From Sulfuricurvum sp. (GTDB lineage: Bacteria; Campylobacterota; Campylobacteria; Campylobacterales; Sulfurimonadaceae): DNA of 40,615 nucleotides. Each line of letters starts with the position of its first letter. The first letter of the stretch is position 1. The DNA is taken from the NCBI RefSeq assembly GCF_028710345.1, contig NZ_JAQTUH010000009.1, positions 76,580-117,194 on the forward strand, in the 5' to 3' direction. The notes under the pieces were generated by a model. The model saw nothing but the letters and a program-made list of their open reading frames with translations, searched no databases and was not told the DNA's origin. Made by a program: the position numbers and the translations under genes. Positions 10,342 through 17,682 of the stretch are shown here, one piece after another.

Positions 10342-11547
10342 TTATTTCTTACCAAAAATAAGAGTTTTTCCGTATCGTCCGCCCCAGACAATAAATAAAA
10401 GAATCCATCCGCATGCTGCCGCATCAAATAGCCAAGGATGTGAACCTCCGAATGCAGTGTCTACAGAGAGTGCAAAGCGTGCGAGGATAACAACTTGAGT
10501 CCACCAAAACAACACTATGGACACTTTGTCCGCTTCCGGAGATTGTCCGGAGTGTCCGAGCGTGACGCGTGTACCAAACCCGATCAGTATGGTGGTTAAA
10601 AAACCTAATGCCAGCAGATGGATCTCAGCAAATAAGAAACTCATATTGTAAACCATTTCGATAATTTGGATTAAAGACCCGATCAAAAGTCCGACCGGAA
10701 GCCAGAATAGGGCGAGATGAAGGATCCAAATAATCGCAGGTGAATTAAACGGATGGAGTTTCCATTGTAAAAACTCTCGAAGCAGGTAGAGGGACAGGAG
10801 AATACCGACAATTGCTTCTCCTGCGGTGAAGGCAATAAGGGCAAAGAGTGTTTTTACAATGAATGCACCGAATACCGCCTCGACAAAATATTTAGTTTTA
10901 GATTCATGTGAATGGCTGAAAAAGGGGATCATCCGCTGAGCGACGGAAAAAGTGAGGAAGACAAAGAAAAAATTAACAATGATGGGAGGAATCAGCGCAA
11001 ACCAGTTTTGAAAATTCCAAACCAAACTGATACCGAATGCAATGATCCACAAAAGATGCGTTATCAGCGTAATACCGTGAGCTACTAATATCCAAAAAGG
11101 GTCTTGTTTGGCGGGAGATTGACCGATTTTGTATATCCAATAGAGTGCAAAAACTGCCATAGAATGAGTGAACAAGACAGTAACCATCGCAAATAAAGCC
11201 AACCATGCCGAAAGAAGTGAGCCTGCAAAAAAGAGCACTGCCCCTATTTGATAAAGCCAAATGATACGAATATAGGCCTCTTTCGGGATTGCCATCGTGG
11301 AACAAAAGCGGGGAAAAGTCGTAAATAAAAAGCCGTGAAAAAACTGAGCGAAGACCAGGAATGCGAGAGAATAGAGATGGAACTGATTTTCACTGATGCT
11401 GAGAGTAATGATCCCTTTATGAGAAAGTACAAAAAGCACCATTGATACAATGGCCCATAATAGACCGAAAACAAAAAATGGCTGATGCGGCTGGGATAGA
11501 AAATAGTTTTGTTTTGGTGGCAATGGAGTCGCCCTAAAAGTAGACAT
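10342..11547 (-). CDS. nnrS: NnrS family heme/copper membrane protein
   Basis: Polytopic membrane protein (about 12 helices) of the NnrS family, heme- and copper-containing proteins that protect against NO stress in denitrifiers. The frame is open to 11673, but the ATG at 11547 has an AAGGA site at ideal spacing and starts M-S-T-F-R-A, giving 401 residues, the normal family size. The conserved NnrS features include FFVFGLLW near the N-terminus and LALGFLTTILIGFGTRVTLGHSG near the C-terminus. It follows the small NrdD-like peptide gene but has its own FNR-type promoter at 11574-11615. Confidence 0.92.
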   Translation of the reverse strand: MSTFRATPLPPKQNYFLSQPHQPFFVFGLLWAIVSMVLFVLSHKGIITLSISENQFHLYSLAFLVFAQFFHGFLFTTFPRFCSTMAIPKEAYIRIIWLYQIGAVLFFAGSLLSAWLALFAMVTVLFTHSMAVFALYWIYKIGQSPAKQDPFWILVAHGITLITHLLWIIAFGISLVWNFQNWFALIPPIIVNFFFVFLTFSVAQRMIPFFSHSHESKTKYFVEAVFGAFIVKTLFALIAFTAGEAIVGILLSLYLLREFLQWKLHPFNSPAIIWILHLALFWLPVGLLIGSLIQIIEMVYNMSFLFAEIHLLALGFLTTILIGFGTRVTLGHSGQSPEADKVSIVLFWWTQVVILARFALSVDTAFGGSHPWLFDAAACGWILLFIVWGGRYGKTLIFGKK

Positions 11548-11573
11548 TCTGAGTTCCTTATAACGTTTATGGG

Positions 11574-11615
11574 AGTATATCGAATTAGGAAATATGAGGT
11601 ATTGACGAAGGTCAA
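11574..11615 (-). promoter_or_regulatory. FNR-type promoter of nnrS
   Basis: The box TTGACGAAGGTCAA lies at 11602-11615. Reading leftward, a -10 hexamer TATACT (11579-11574) sits 22 bp beyond it. This is the class II geometry, with the box centred at -41.5 of a start near 11567. The leader would be about 20 nt long and carry the ribosome site of nnrS. Confidence 0.75.
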
Positions 11616-11650
11616 GAAATGATCCCCTCTGTTGAGGAGAGGAAGAGTAT

Positions 11651-11815
11651 TTAAGAAACTTTTTTGTCTTCACAAAAATGGATTCGATCTTTGTGCTCTT
11701 GTTTTTTGCCGATGTTGAAGCTTTCGACTGGACGGTGGTAGCCCATCACACGGGTGTAAATAACACATTTAGTCCGTTTAGACAAATGTGTATATAAGAT
11801 GGTTTCTATTTTCAT
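11651..11815 (-). CDS. Stand-alone NrdD glycyl-radical domain peptide (54 aa)
   Basis: Short gene translated from the reverse strand: MKIETILYTHLSKR... to ...CEDKKVS. Its core, residues 20-36, reads YTRVMGYHRPVESFNIG. It matches the C-terminal glycyl-radical loop of anaerobic ribonucleotide reductase NrdD (RVxGY...P...GK..E...R), with G25 as the expected radical glycine. An AAGGAT ribosome site lies 6 bases before the ATG and the gene begins 21 bp after the nirS stop, so it is a genuine downstream gene of that transcript. The large NrdD at 17683-19785 lacks exactly this segment. C17 and C48 are its only cysteines. I infer that it supplies the radical site in trans; a GrcA/YfiD-like spare part is the alternative. 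Confidence 0.85.
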   Translation of the reverse strand: MKIETILYTHLSKRTKCVIYTRVMGYHRPVESFNIGKKQEHKDRIHFCEDKKVS

Positions 11816-11836
11816 GGTATATCCTTATTTGATTAA

Positions 11837-13477
11837 TTATGCACCCGGAAGATCCATACGGTGCTCAATGGAATAGGTAAAGGTTGGTGTTGTCAATCCG
11901 GTAATCTGGGTAACGTATTCTCCAGTTTTAGCGTTAAACACCAATATTCTGCCGCAGGTCCAATCGGAAATGTACATGTGTTCTCCATGTGCTGAAGGTT
12001 CTCCATGGAGTAATCGAGGAGTGATAAGTTCGCCTTTCTCATTTTTCACAGCGCCAATGTTCCACTCTTTAATTACTTTGAGATTACTTGGATCGATGAG
12101 TTGAACCATCCCCTCTTTGGTAGCTTGAATAATACGTCCAGTCATCAATGTTTCTTTGTTAACGAGATCTACTCGGTTGTAATTGTCTTCACCGCCGATC
12201 ACATTATCCGCCCATAAAAATGGCGTATGTTCGTTGGTTCCGATAAAAAGTCCACCGCCCGCTGTTTTGGTATGTTTCAATACATGCCATTGATTATCCC
12301 AAATGGTGACATCTCCTACGTTCATGTTGACCGTTGCGTGGAGCTGTTTGCCGAGTTTTTCGTTATACCAACTTGAACCTTGTCCCGGATGCGGTTTACT
12401 TCCTGGTCCAGTGTAGACTTTATCTGTCAATGTTTTGGTTTTGAAATCGACAATTCCCATAACATCGCTCCCTTGTGAAGCAATCATATAGTAGCGTCCT
12501 ACCTCTTCACCTTCGTTCAAAAAGGCATCATGCAATATTCTGCCGATTTTTGGAATGTCGCCGACAATAGGAAAGTCCGGTTTACTGTAGTCGACAATAT
12601 AAACATGTCCTGCATCTTTAAGAGCAAACGCAATATAAGGACCGTACGGAGTATCGGCAATCGATGCAACACGAGAAGATCCGATTTTTCCATCCATATC
12701 TTCTACTTTATCGGTTGCATAGACTTTTAGCGGTTTAAGGGTCATAGCATCCAAAAGTACAGCACCGCCTGGAACATAGTTTCCTGCCATCAAATAACGT
12801 CCATCTGGAGTACACGCGAGTCCGCGGCTATCACTTCCTACCCGTATTTTAGCGATCATCGGCTGCCCCGGTGCATTGAGATCAAACATGTTGACCCATC
12901 CGTCACGGCTGATATTGTAGACATAACGAGGAATACGTTTATTGACGACAGTAACGTGGGTTGCAAAACCGGAACTGTGTTTTGAGAGGACTTTATTGGT
13001 TGTACCATCAATAAAGCCAACTTTAGATGCATCGCGTTCGGTAAATACCACTATGTCTTGAACGCTTTTCACATCGGTCGGTTTTGGGTATTTTTTATAT
13101 AATTCTTCACGGTCTTCGAGGACTTGATAGGTCGCAGCAACATCTTCAAGGGTAAGTTTGGTTAACTGTTTTGCTTCATATTTTAATAGATATTGGACCA
13201 TTTTATCGGCATCATCACTAGTAAATTTACTTTTGAACGAAGGCATTGCAGTACCGGCTCTACCGCTTAGTATCGTATCCCTGAGGAAATAATCCCCTTT
13301 TTTTCCAATTGCTTTGGGATCAAGTGAACTTCCTACACCGCCTTCATGATTAGGCCCATGACAACCTTGGCACTCTTTTTCAAACATTTGGGCAACATCC
13401 ATTTTTGAATCTCCCGCCATGAGCGGAAGGGTCGCAAAAATAGCGCCCGCAAGGGTTATACCAAGAACTTTTTTCAT
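11837..13477 (-). CDS. nirS: Cytochrome cd1 nitrite reductase
   Basis: Periplasmic enzyme reducing nitrite to NO, the defining step of denitrification. The signal peptide MKKVLGITLAGAIFATLPLMAG is followed by a cytochrome c domain with heme-binding C36-Q-G-C39-H40 and candidate ligand M78 (TAMPSF). An eight-bladed propeller then holds heme d1. H174 (SGFATHVTVV) is the expected proximal d1 ligand. H316 (GRILHDAF) and H363 (SKPHPGQGSSW) correspond to the two active-site histidines. The 546-residue length is typical. The upstream region has an FNR-type promoter. No heme d1 assembly genes (nirF, nirDLGH, nirJ) are nearby. Confidence 0.97.
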   Translation of the reverse strand: MKKVLGITLAGAIFATLPLMAGDSKMDVAQMFEKECQGCHGPNHEGGVGSSLDPKAIGKKGDYFLRDTILSGRAGTAMPSFKSKFTSDDADKMVQYLLKYEAKQLTKLTLEDVAATYQVLEDREELYKKYPKPTDVKSVQDIVVFTERDASKVGFIDGTTNKVLSKHSSGFATHVTVVNKRIPRYVYNISRDGWVNMFDLNAPGQPMIAKIRVGSDSRGLACTPDGRYLMAGNYVPGGAVLLDAMTLKPLKVYATDKVEDMDGKIGSSRVASIADTPYGPYIAFALKDAGHVYIVDYSKPDFPIVGDIPKIGRILHDAFLNEGEEVGRYYMIASQGSDVMGIVDFKTKTLTDKVYTGPGSKPHPGQGSSWYNEKLGKQLHATVNMNVGDVTIWDNQWHVLKHTKTAGGGLFIGTNEHTPFLWADNVIGGEDNYNRVDLVNKETLMTGRIIQATKEGMVQLIDPSNLKVIKEWNIGAVKNEKGELITPRLLHGEPSAHGEHMYISDWTCGRILVFNAKTGEYVTQITGLTTPTFTYSIEHRMDLPGA

Positions 13478-13562
13478 TTGTCACTCCTTGTACTTCTTAA
13501 ATATGGATAATGTATACACTTTATTGATTTTATGATAAAGCTTTTAGATACCCATCTGAGTT

Positions 13563-13605
13563 AGTGTACTCGAAAAGGGTCCGAAGCTCCATTGATATAA
13601 ATCAA
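13563..13605 (-). promoter_or_regulatory. FNR-type promoter of nirS
   Basis: A perfect palindromic box TTGATATAAATCAA (13592-13605) lies 14 bp past the stop of the Crp/Fnr gene. It is followed leftward, after 23 bp, by a -10-like TACACT (13568-13563). This predicts a start near 13556 and a leader of about 80 nt before nirS. Confidence 0.75.
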
Positions 13606-13618
13606 ATTTTGAAAACTT

Positions 13619-14260
13619 TTAAGTAAAGAGCTCTTTTAATCCCTCCCGATTTAATATGGTGAAGTTTTTTCCTTCATCGCTGATAAGCCCGAGAATTTTG
13701 ATTTTTTTAAAAGAGCGTGAAAGCGTTTCAGGAGTAAGTCCCAGAATCGTTGCAATTTTATGTCGTCTGGTCGAATCAGAAATATCCCCATTTTCATATA
13801 GGAATTTCGCTACACGGGACGTTGCATCCAGAGCCAGTCGCGTTGTAATAATATTTTCGAGGTATTTTAGTTTTTGTGTCAGGGATTTTATCAATTCAAA
13901 AGATATCGTAGGATTCTTCAAAAAATCACGTTCAAAAAGGGGGTAATCTATTTCAAATACATATCCATCTGTTTGAAACTCGGCGGTTGCAGGAAACGGT
14001 ATGTGGTAGAGATTTGCCATTTCTGCAACCAGGGAGACAGGATAAAAATAGTGAAGAACAATTTCATTTTCTTTCATATCGGTTTTGTAGGCTTTGATGA
14101 TACCTTTAATTAAAATATAGAGTTTTTCTGAGGAAGAACCTTCATAAAATAGAGTTTGACCACTTTGATATTCTCGAAATTTTCCAATCGATGCCAACCG
14201 AGCTAAATCATCTTCATTGAGATGAGAAAAAAGAAAGATATTTTTTAATTCTTCCACCAT
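13619..14260 (-). CDS. Crp/Fnr family regulator, DNR-like, cysteine-free
   Basis: 213-residue regulator with an N-terminal cyclic-nucleotide-binding-like beta roll (about 1-115), a dimerisation helix and a C-terminal HTH. The recognition helix P177-E-T-L-S-R182 has the Glu and Ser-Arg that read TTGA half sites in FNR and DNR, matching the boxes in this window. There is no cysteine anywhere, so it cannot hold an FNR-type Fe-S cluster. A DNR-like heme or other NO-linked mechanism is possible. An AAGGAG site precedes the ATG. It lies between the TonB receptor and nirS, the classic position for a nitrite/NO regulator. Confidence 0.87.
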   Translation of the reverse strand: MVEELKNIFLFSHLNEDDLARLASIGKFREYQSGQTLFYEGSSSEKLYILIKGIIKAYKTDMKENEIVLHYFYPVSLVAEMANLYHIPFPATAEFQTDGYVFEIDYPLFERDFLKNPTISFELIKSLTQKLKYLENIITTRLALDATSRVAKFLYENGDISDSTRRHKIATILGLTPETLSRSFKKIKILGLISDEGKNFTILNREGLKELFT

Positions 14261-14312
14261 TGCATGCTCCTTTTTCCGGTTTTATTTAATATTTATTTGA
14301 AAATAGCGAGTG

Positions 14313-16517
14313 TTAAAGTTTCAAATTAATTTGAGCAAACCATGCCCGACTTTCTGCTTTTTCATAACTGTAATATTCTATATTCAGAATGTTTGTGATC
14401 GCAAGATTAAGATCAATATTTTTATTAATCCTGTATCCGATTTTACTATTAAAGATTCCGACACTGTCGATAGAACCATATACATTGGAGACTGTATCGC
14501 TGTTATCGGAATTATTGTAGATTTTGGATTGATAGTTGTAATTGAGCAAAGCATAAAATTGCTGGTTATCATAACTGAGAGAGACATTGGCCATATTCTC
14601 AGGTATACCGGCAAAACGTTTACCGATTAAAGCAGGTTCGATGGAATCTTCTAAAATTTTGGTATAGGTTTTGGTATAGTTGGTATTGAGAGCAAAATCG
14701 TATTTTAGCGGTTGGGTATAGGCAAGCTCATAGCCTTGGCTTCTGGCTTTACCGACGTTAATCCGTTCATAATAACTTTTCCCGCCGATAAGAACAGGCG
14801 GTTTTGTCGAGATCATGTTTTCAATAATCGTATGAAACCAATAGGCTTTAAAAAGGCCGTTTAGTGGTGTTTTTTGCTCTGCTCCAAAATCATAAGATTC
14901 GCTTCGTTCAGGAGTTAGATCAGGATTTGCCATATAGACACGATTGATAGCGGCGATCTCGTATGTCCGATATAGATTGACCGGATCGGGTGCTCGAAAT
15001 GCTTTCCCCCATGATGTTTTGAGAGTCGTATTCTCTCTTGCTTGATAATTAAGGGATACTTTTGGAGAAAAGTTATCCGTATGTTTGGTAGGGTAAGTTT
15101 GATTGAGCGTCATATTGGAAGCATTCGCATCGGAAACATACCCATCATATCCGCTCCATGACTCGAATCGTCCACCAATATTAGTCGAAAGTGTATCGGT
15201 AATATCACTTTGAATTTCAGCAAAACCTGCAATAATAAGTTCTTTTCCACCGGAACTCGACGTCATGAGTGTTTTTGAGTCTTCATCTCTCCAATCTAAT
15301 AGCGTATCGGTGTCTGAAACTGACGTGTTACGTTTGAATTCTCCCCCTAAAAGCAGTAATGAATTCCCCATAGCTTTTTGCCACGTTGCGTGGAGCATAG
15401 TATTTTGTGCTTCTCTTGGGGTTATGGTACCGCTACCTCCGTTTTGTGTTGCCGTTGTGCCTGCAGAGGAATACCAATCTCGTACGGACAACAGTGAATA
15501 GCGGATATCAAAAGTGGAGTCAGAAAAATTATGGTGGTAATCGATAGTGTAAAGATCACTGGTTAAATCGTTTTGGCCTTGTAGAAATTTACTTTCTTTT
15601 AGCCCTGAAGATGAGGAACCCGGATACGAAAAAACTGTATTCTCAGATGAATTCTGTGTAATATAGGATTCGGGATCAGAATAATCGATATGATAATGTG
15701 ACTGCCGATAAGATGCACTTAGTGTGTCTTTCGTAGTCGGTGTATAGAGCAGTTTGGTGGATAAATCGTATTTGTTAACACCGCGATTGCCGGCATTTCC
15801 GACAATCCATTGTGCCGTACTTGGTATTGGCGCAGATATTTCTTGGATAAACCCGCTGTAGCCTGCTTTTGGTTGGGATACTGTCACAAAATCGGATCGG
15901 TATCCATCAGAACTCAGAACTCCATAACTGATTTTAAATTTTAAATGATCAGAAATTTTATCGGCAGCCGATACGTAAATCTTGGTTACATTGGCTTGAG
16001 CTTCTCCATCGCTGAACGCATCTCCGTATCCGATGCTGGCTTTGTATTCAGGAATATCTGGCATTCGGGTAATATAATTGATAACTCCACCCATTGCACT
16101 GCTACCATAAAGGCTTGAAAACGGGCCTCGAATCACTTCTATCTGTTCCAAATCTTCAGGTAGGATAATATAGGGTGTAGATGCACTGCTCGTGTAGCTG
16201 GTATTCATAGGTATACCATCTAACAATATCATAGTACGTGATTGATCCGGAATCCCGCGAAGCACTACAGTAGGGTTGATATCCGACAACCCTCTGTGTT
16301 CTATTGCCGTAACCCCTTCTAAGCTTTTGACAACCTCTTTGAGATGGTTTGCAGGCAACATATCAATCGCTTCTTTTGATAGGACACTTACGCTTCCCGG
16401 AGCATCTTGAAGAGTAGTTTCGGTCTGGGTTGCCGAAATGATAATAGGATCTAGAGTGACTCCATCAGCCATGAGATAAGTGGCGGAAAGAAATGAAAGC
16501 ATGATATATTTTTTCAT
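14313..16517 (-). CDS. TonB-dependent outer-membrane receptor
   Basis: 734-residue receptor for active uptake of a scarce ligand across the outer membrane. Features are a signal peptide (residues 1-17), a TonB-box-like segment (DPIIISATQTE), a plug domain to about residue 155 (APGSVSVLSKEAIDMLP, then VVLRGIPDQSRTMILLDGIP), and a 22-strand barrel ending in WFAQINLKL. A BtuB/FepA-like pattern is seen (IEVIRGPFSSLYGSSAMGGVINYIT), but the substrate is not evident. Copper or heme would suit a denitrification cluster. Its leader carries a structured RNA with a hidden ribosome site, suggesting ligand-controlled translation. Confidence 0.93.
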   Translation of the reverse strand: MKKYIMLSFLSATYLMADGVTLDPIIISATQTETTLQDAPGSVSVLSKEAIDMLPANHLKEVVKSLEGVTAIEHRGLSDINPTVVLRGIPDQSRTMILLDGIPMNTSYTSSASTPYIILPEDLEQIEVIRGPFSSLYGSSAMGGVINYITRMPDIPEYKASIGYGDAFSDGEAQANVTKIYVSAADKISDHLKFKISYGVLSSDGYRSDFVTVSQPKAGYSGFIQEISAPIPSTAQWIVGNAGNRGVNKYDLSTKLLYTPTTKDTLSASYRQSHYHIDYSDPESYITQNSSENTVFSYPGSSSSGLKESKFLQGQNDLTSDLYTIDYHHNFSDSTFDIRYSLLSVRDWYSSAGTTATQNGGSGTITPREAQNTMLHATWQKAMGNSLLLLGGEFKRNTSVSDTDTLLDWRDEDSKTLMTSSSGGKELIIAGFAEIQSDITDTLSTNIGGRFESWSGYDGYVSDANASNMTLNQTYPTKHTDNFSPKVSLNYQARENTTLKTSWGKAFRAPDPVNLYRTYEIAAINRVYMANPDLTPERSESYDFGAEQKTPLNGLFKAYWFHTIIENMISTKPPVLIGGKSYYERINVGKARSQGYELAYTQPLKYDFALNTNYTKTYTKILEDSIEPALIGKRFAGIPENMANVSLSYDNQQFYALLNYNYQSKIYNNSDNSDTVSNVYGSIDSVGIFNSKIGYRINKNIDLNLAITNILNIEYYSYEKAESRAWFAQINLKL

Positions 16518-16522
16518 GTTTG

Positions 16523-16642
16523 CTCCTGTCGTATGAATATGTTAGAACAGGAGTTCGTCCAAGCAGTATAGTGCTTTATCAGTGCTGACCTTAAGGAGGG
16601 TTTTATTAATCTATACTGCTCGAACCAACCCCTCATGAGGGG
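16523..16642 (-). ncRNA. Structured leader RNA, riboswitch candidate (copy 1)
   Basis: In the minus-strand transcript, a CCCCT/AGGGG hairpin (16642-16629) is followed by a long stem: GTTCGAGCAGTATAG (16625-16611) pairs with CTATACTGCT and CGAAC (16571-16553). It encloses 39 bases that include CCTCCTT. Directly after the long stem, CTCCTGT (16553-16547) is a perfect 7-bp complement of ACAGGAG (16529-16523), which contains the AGGAG ribosome site of the TonB receptor gene. An aptamer-like stem abutting a ribosome-site hairpin is the layout of a translational riboswitch. It does not match the TPP, cobalamin, FMN, SAM or Moco consensus I know. Confidence 0.6.
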
Positions 16643-16648
16643 AGGGTG

Positions 16649-16945
16649 TTATTTGCCGATATGAGCTGCCAATGCAGTGATTTGAGCATCATTCAAAGAG
16701 GCAACTTGGCCTTTCATAACCGCTTTTGATGCAGCACCGTAACTTCCGTCTTTGTATCCTTTAAGGGCAGCCGTAATTTGATCTTTAGTCATGTCTTTAA
16801 TGATTTTACTTTTACCCAAGGCTGATTTTTCGCCTTGTGCTCCATGGCAGACTGCACATTTTTTGAATAGATCTGCACCTTCGTCCGCCATAGAAGTACT
16901 CCATAGGCCGAATAGCACACTTACTGCGATGAACACTTTTTTCAT
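16649..16945 (-). CDS. Class I cytochrome c, c553-like
   Basis: 98-residue periplasmic cytochrome with a cleavable signal (MKKVFIAVSVLFGLWSTSMA), one heme site C30-A-V-C33-H34 and a distal ligand candidate M77 (KAVMKGQ). Size and the GAQGEKSALGKS pattern match small Campylobacterota c553 cytochromes. It probably shuttles electrons from the bc1 complex to NirS or NorC, an inference from location. It has a strong FNR-type promoter and a GGAG ribosome site. It is likely co-transcribed with the TonB receptor 131 bp downstream. Confidence 0.92.
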   Translation of the reverse strand: MKKVFIAVSVLFGLWSTSMADEGADLFKKCAVCHGAQGEKSALGKSKIIKDMTKDQITAALKGYKDGSYGAASKAVMKGQVASLNDAQITALAAHIGK

Positions 16946-16972
16946 TGTAAACTCCTACAAAAAGAATACGTC

Positions 16973-17014
16973 ATTGTAAAGCGTTTAAGAATGAAAGTCT
17001 TTGATATAGGTCAA
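16973..17014 (-). promoter_or_regulatory. FNR-type promoter of the cytochrome c553 gene
   Basis: The box TTGATATAGGTCAA (17001-17014) overlaps the nrdG stop codon. A -10 hexamer TACAAT (16978-16973) lies 22 bp from it in the leftward direction, giving a start near 16966, only about 20 nt before the ATG. Confidence 0.78.
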
Positions 17015-17676
17015 GTACGTAAAGTTACATAACGTTTAAGTAATACATAATCGATAATGCGTTTGGAAGAGGGGAGATTCCCCAGTGTTTCAACACCCTC
17101 ACGAAATAGTTGTACATAGAAAGAGCGTGTGTATCCTGCCTGCAAAAGTGCATCCGCCATCATGATGATTTGAGATTCATTAAGAAGATCTGGGTGAAAG
17201 GTAGTTCGTACTTCAAAATCAACGGCATGCTTTTGAAGCAGGTAAAAGCTCTCCCAAAAACGGTATTCGCTTCCGCCAGCGCAGATACGGCTCATTTCAG
17301 AAGAGGGGGCTTTGTAATCGAGGGCAACATAATCCAAAAGAGATTCATTTAGCAGTGTTTGGAGTACATCAGGACGCATCGCATTGGTGTCAAGTTTAAT
17401 TTTATACCCGAGAGCTTTGATGGAGTGGCAAAAAGGGAGTAAATTAGGATAGAGAGTAGCTTCTCCGCCGCTCAGGACGACTCCTTCGAGTAATCCGATG
17501 CGCTTCGTTAAAAATGCGAGCGCCGTCTCTTCATCAATATGTGCAGAACCAAGGACAATTTCAGGGTTGTAGCAATAGCTGCAACGCAGATTACACCCTG
17601 CAAACCAGAAAATAGTTGCAGGGATGTTTGGAAAATCGAGAAGTGTAAACGGCGTTAAATCATAAAGGGCTTTCAT
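17011..17676 (-). CDS. nrdG: Anaerobic ribonucleotide reductase activating protein (radical SAM)
   Basis: 221-residue radical SAM enzyme that generates the glycyl radical on NrdD. The cluster motif is C28-N-L-R-C32-S-Y-C35, followed by the SAM-binding GGE in VVLSGGEATLYPN near residue 70. It starts 6 bp after nrdD, so the two are co-transcribed. Here the expected target glycine is not on the adjacent NrdD but on the 54-residue peptide at 11651-11815. The family form is the longer NrdG2-like type, not the short E. coli type. Confidence 0.93.
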   Translation of the reverse strand: MKALYDLTPFTLLDFPNIPATIFWFAGCNLRCSYCYNPEIVLGSAHIDEETALAFLTKRIGLLEGVVLSGGEATLYPNLLPFCHSIKALGYKIKLDTNAMRPDVLQTLLNESLLDYVALDYKAPSSEMSRICAGGSEYRFWESFYLLQKHAVDFEVRTTFHPDLLNESQIIMMADALLQAGYTRSFYVQLFREGVETLGNLPSSKRIIDYVLLKRYVTLRT

Positions 17677-17682
17677 CGGACA

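Noticed and set aside
16523..16642. Cobalamin, TPP or Moco riboswitch before the TonB receptor
   Set aside because: The conserved cores of these classes (for example the GCCACTG box of cobalamin or CTGAGA of TPP) are not present. I keep it as an unassigned structured leader.
16629..16642. CCCCTCATGAGGGG hairpin as a plain terminator for the cytochrome gene
   Set aside because: It is followed by TTGGTT and not a U-run, and the same hairpin recurs at the 5' end of the second leader copy, where no gene precedes it in the transcript.
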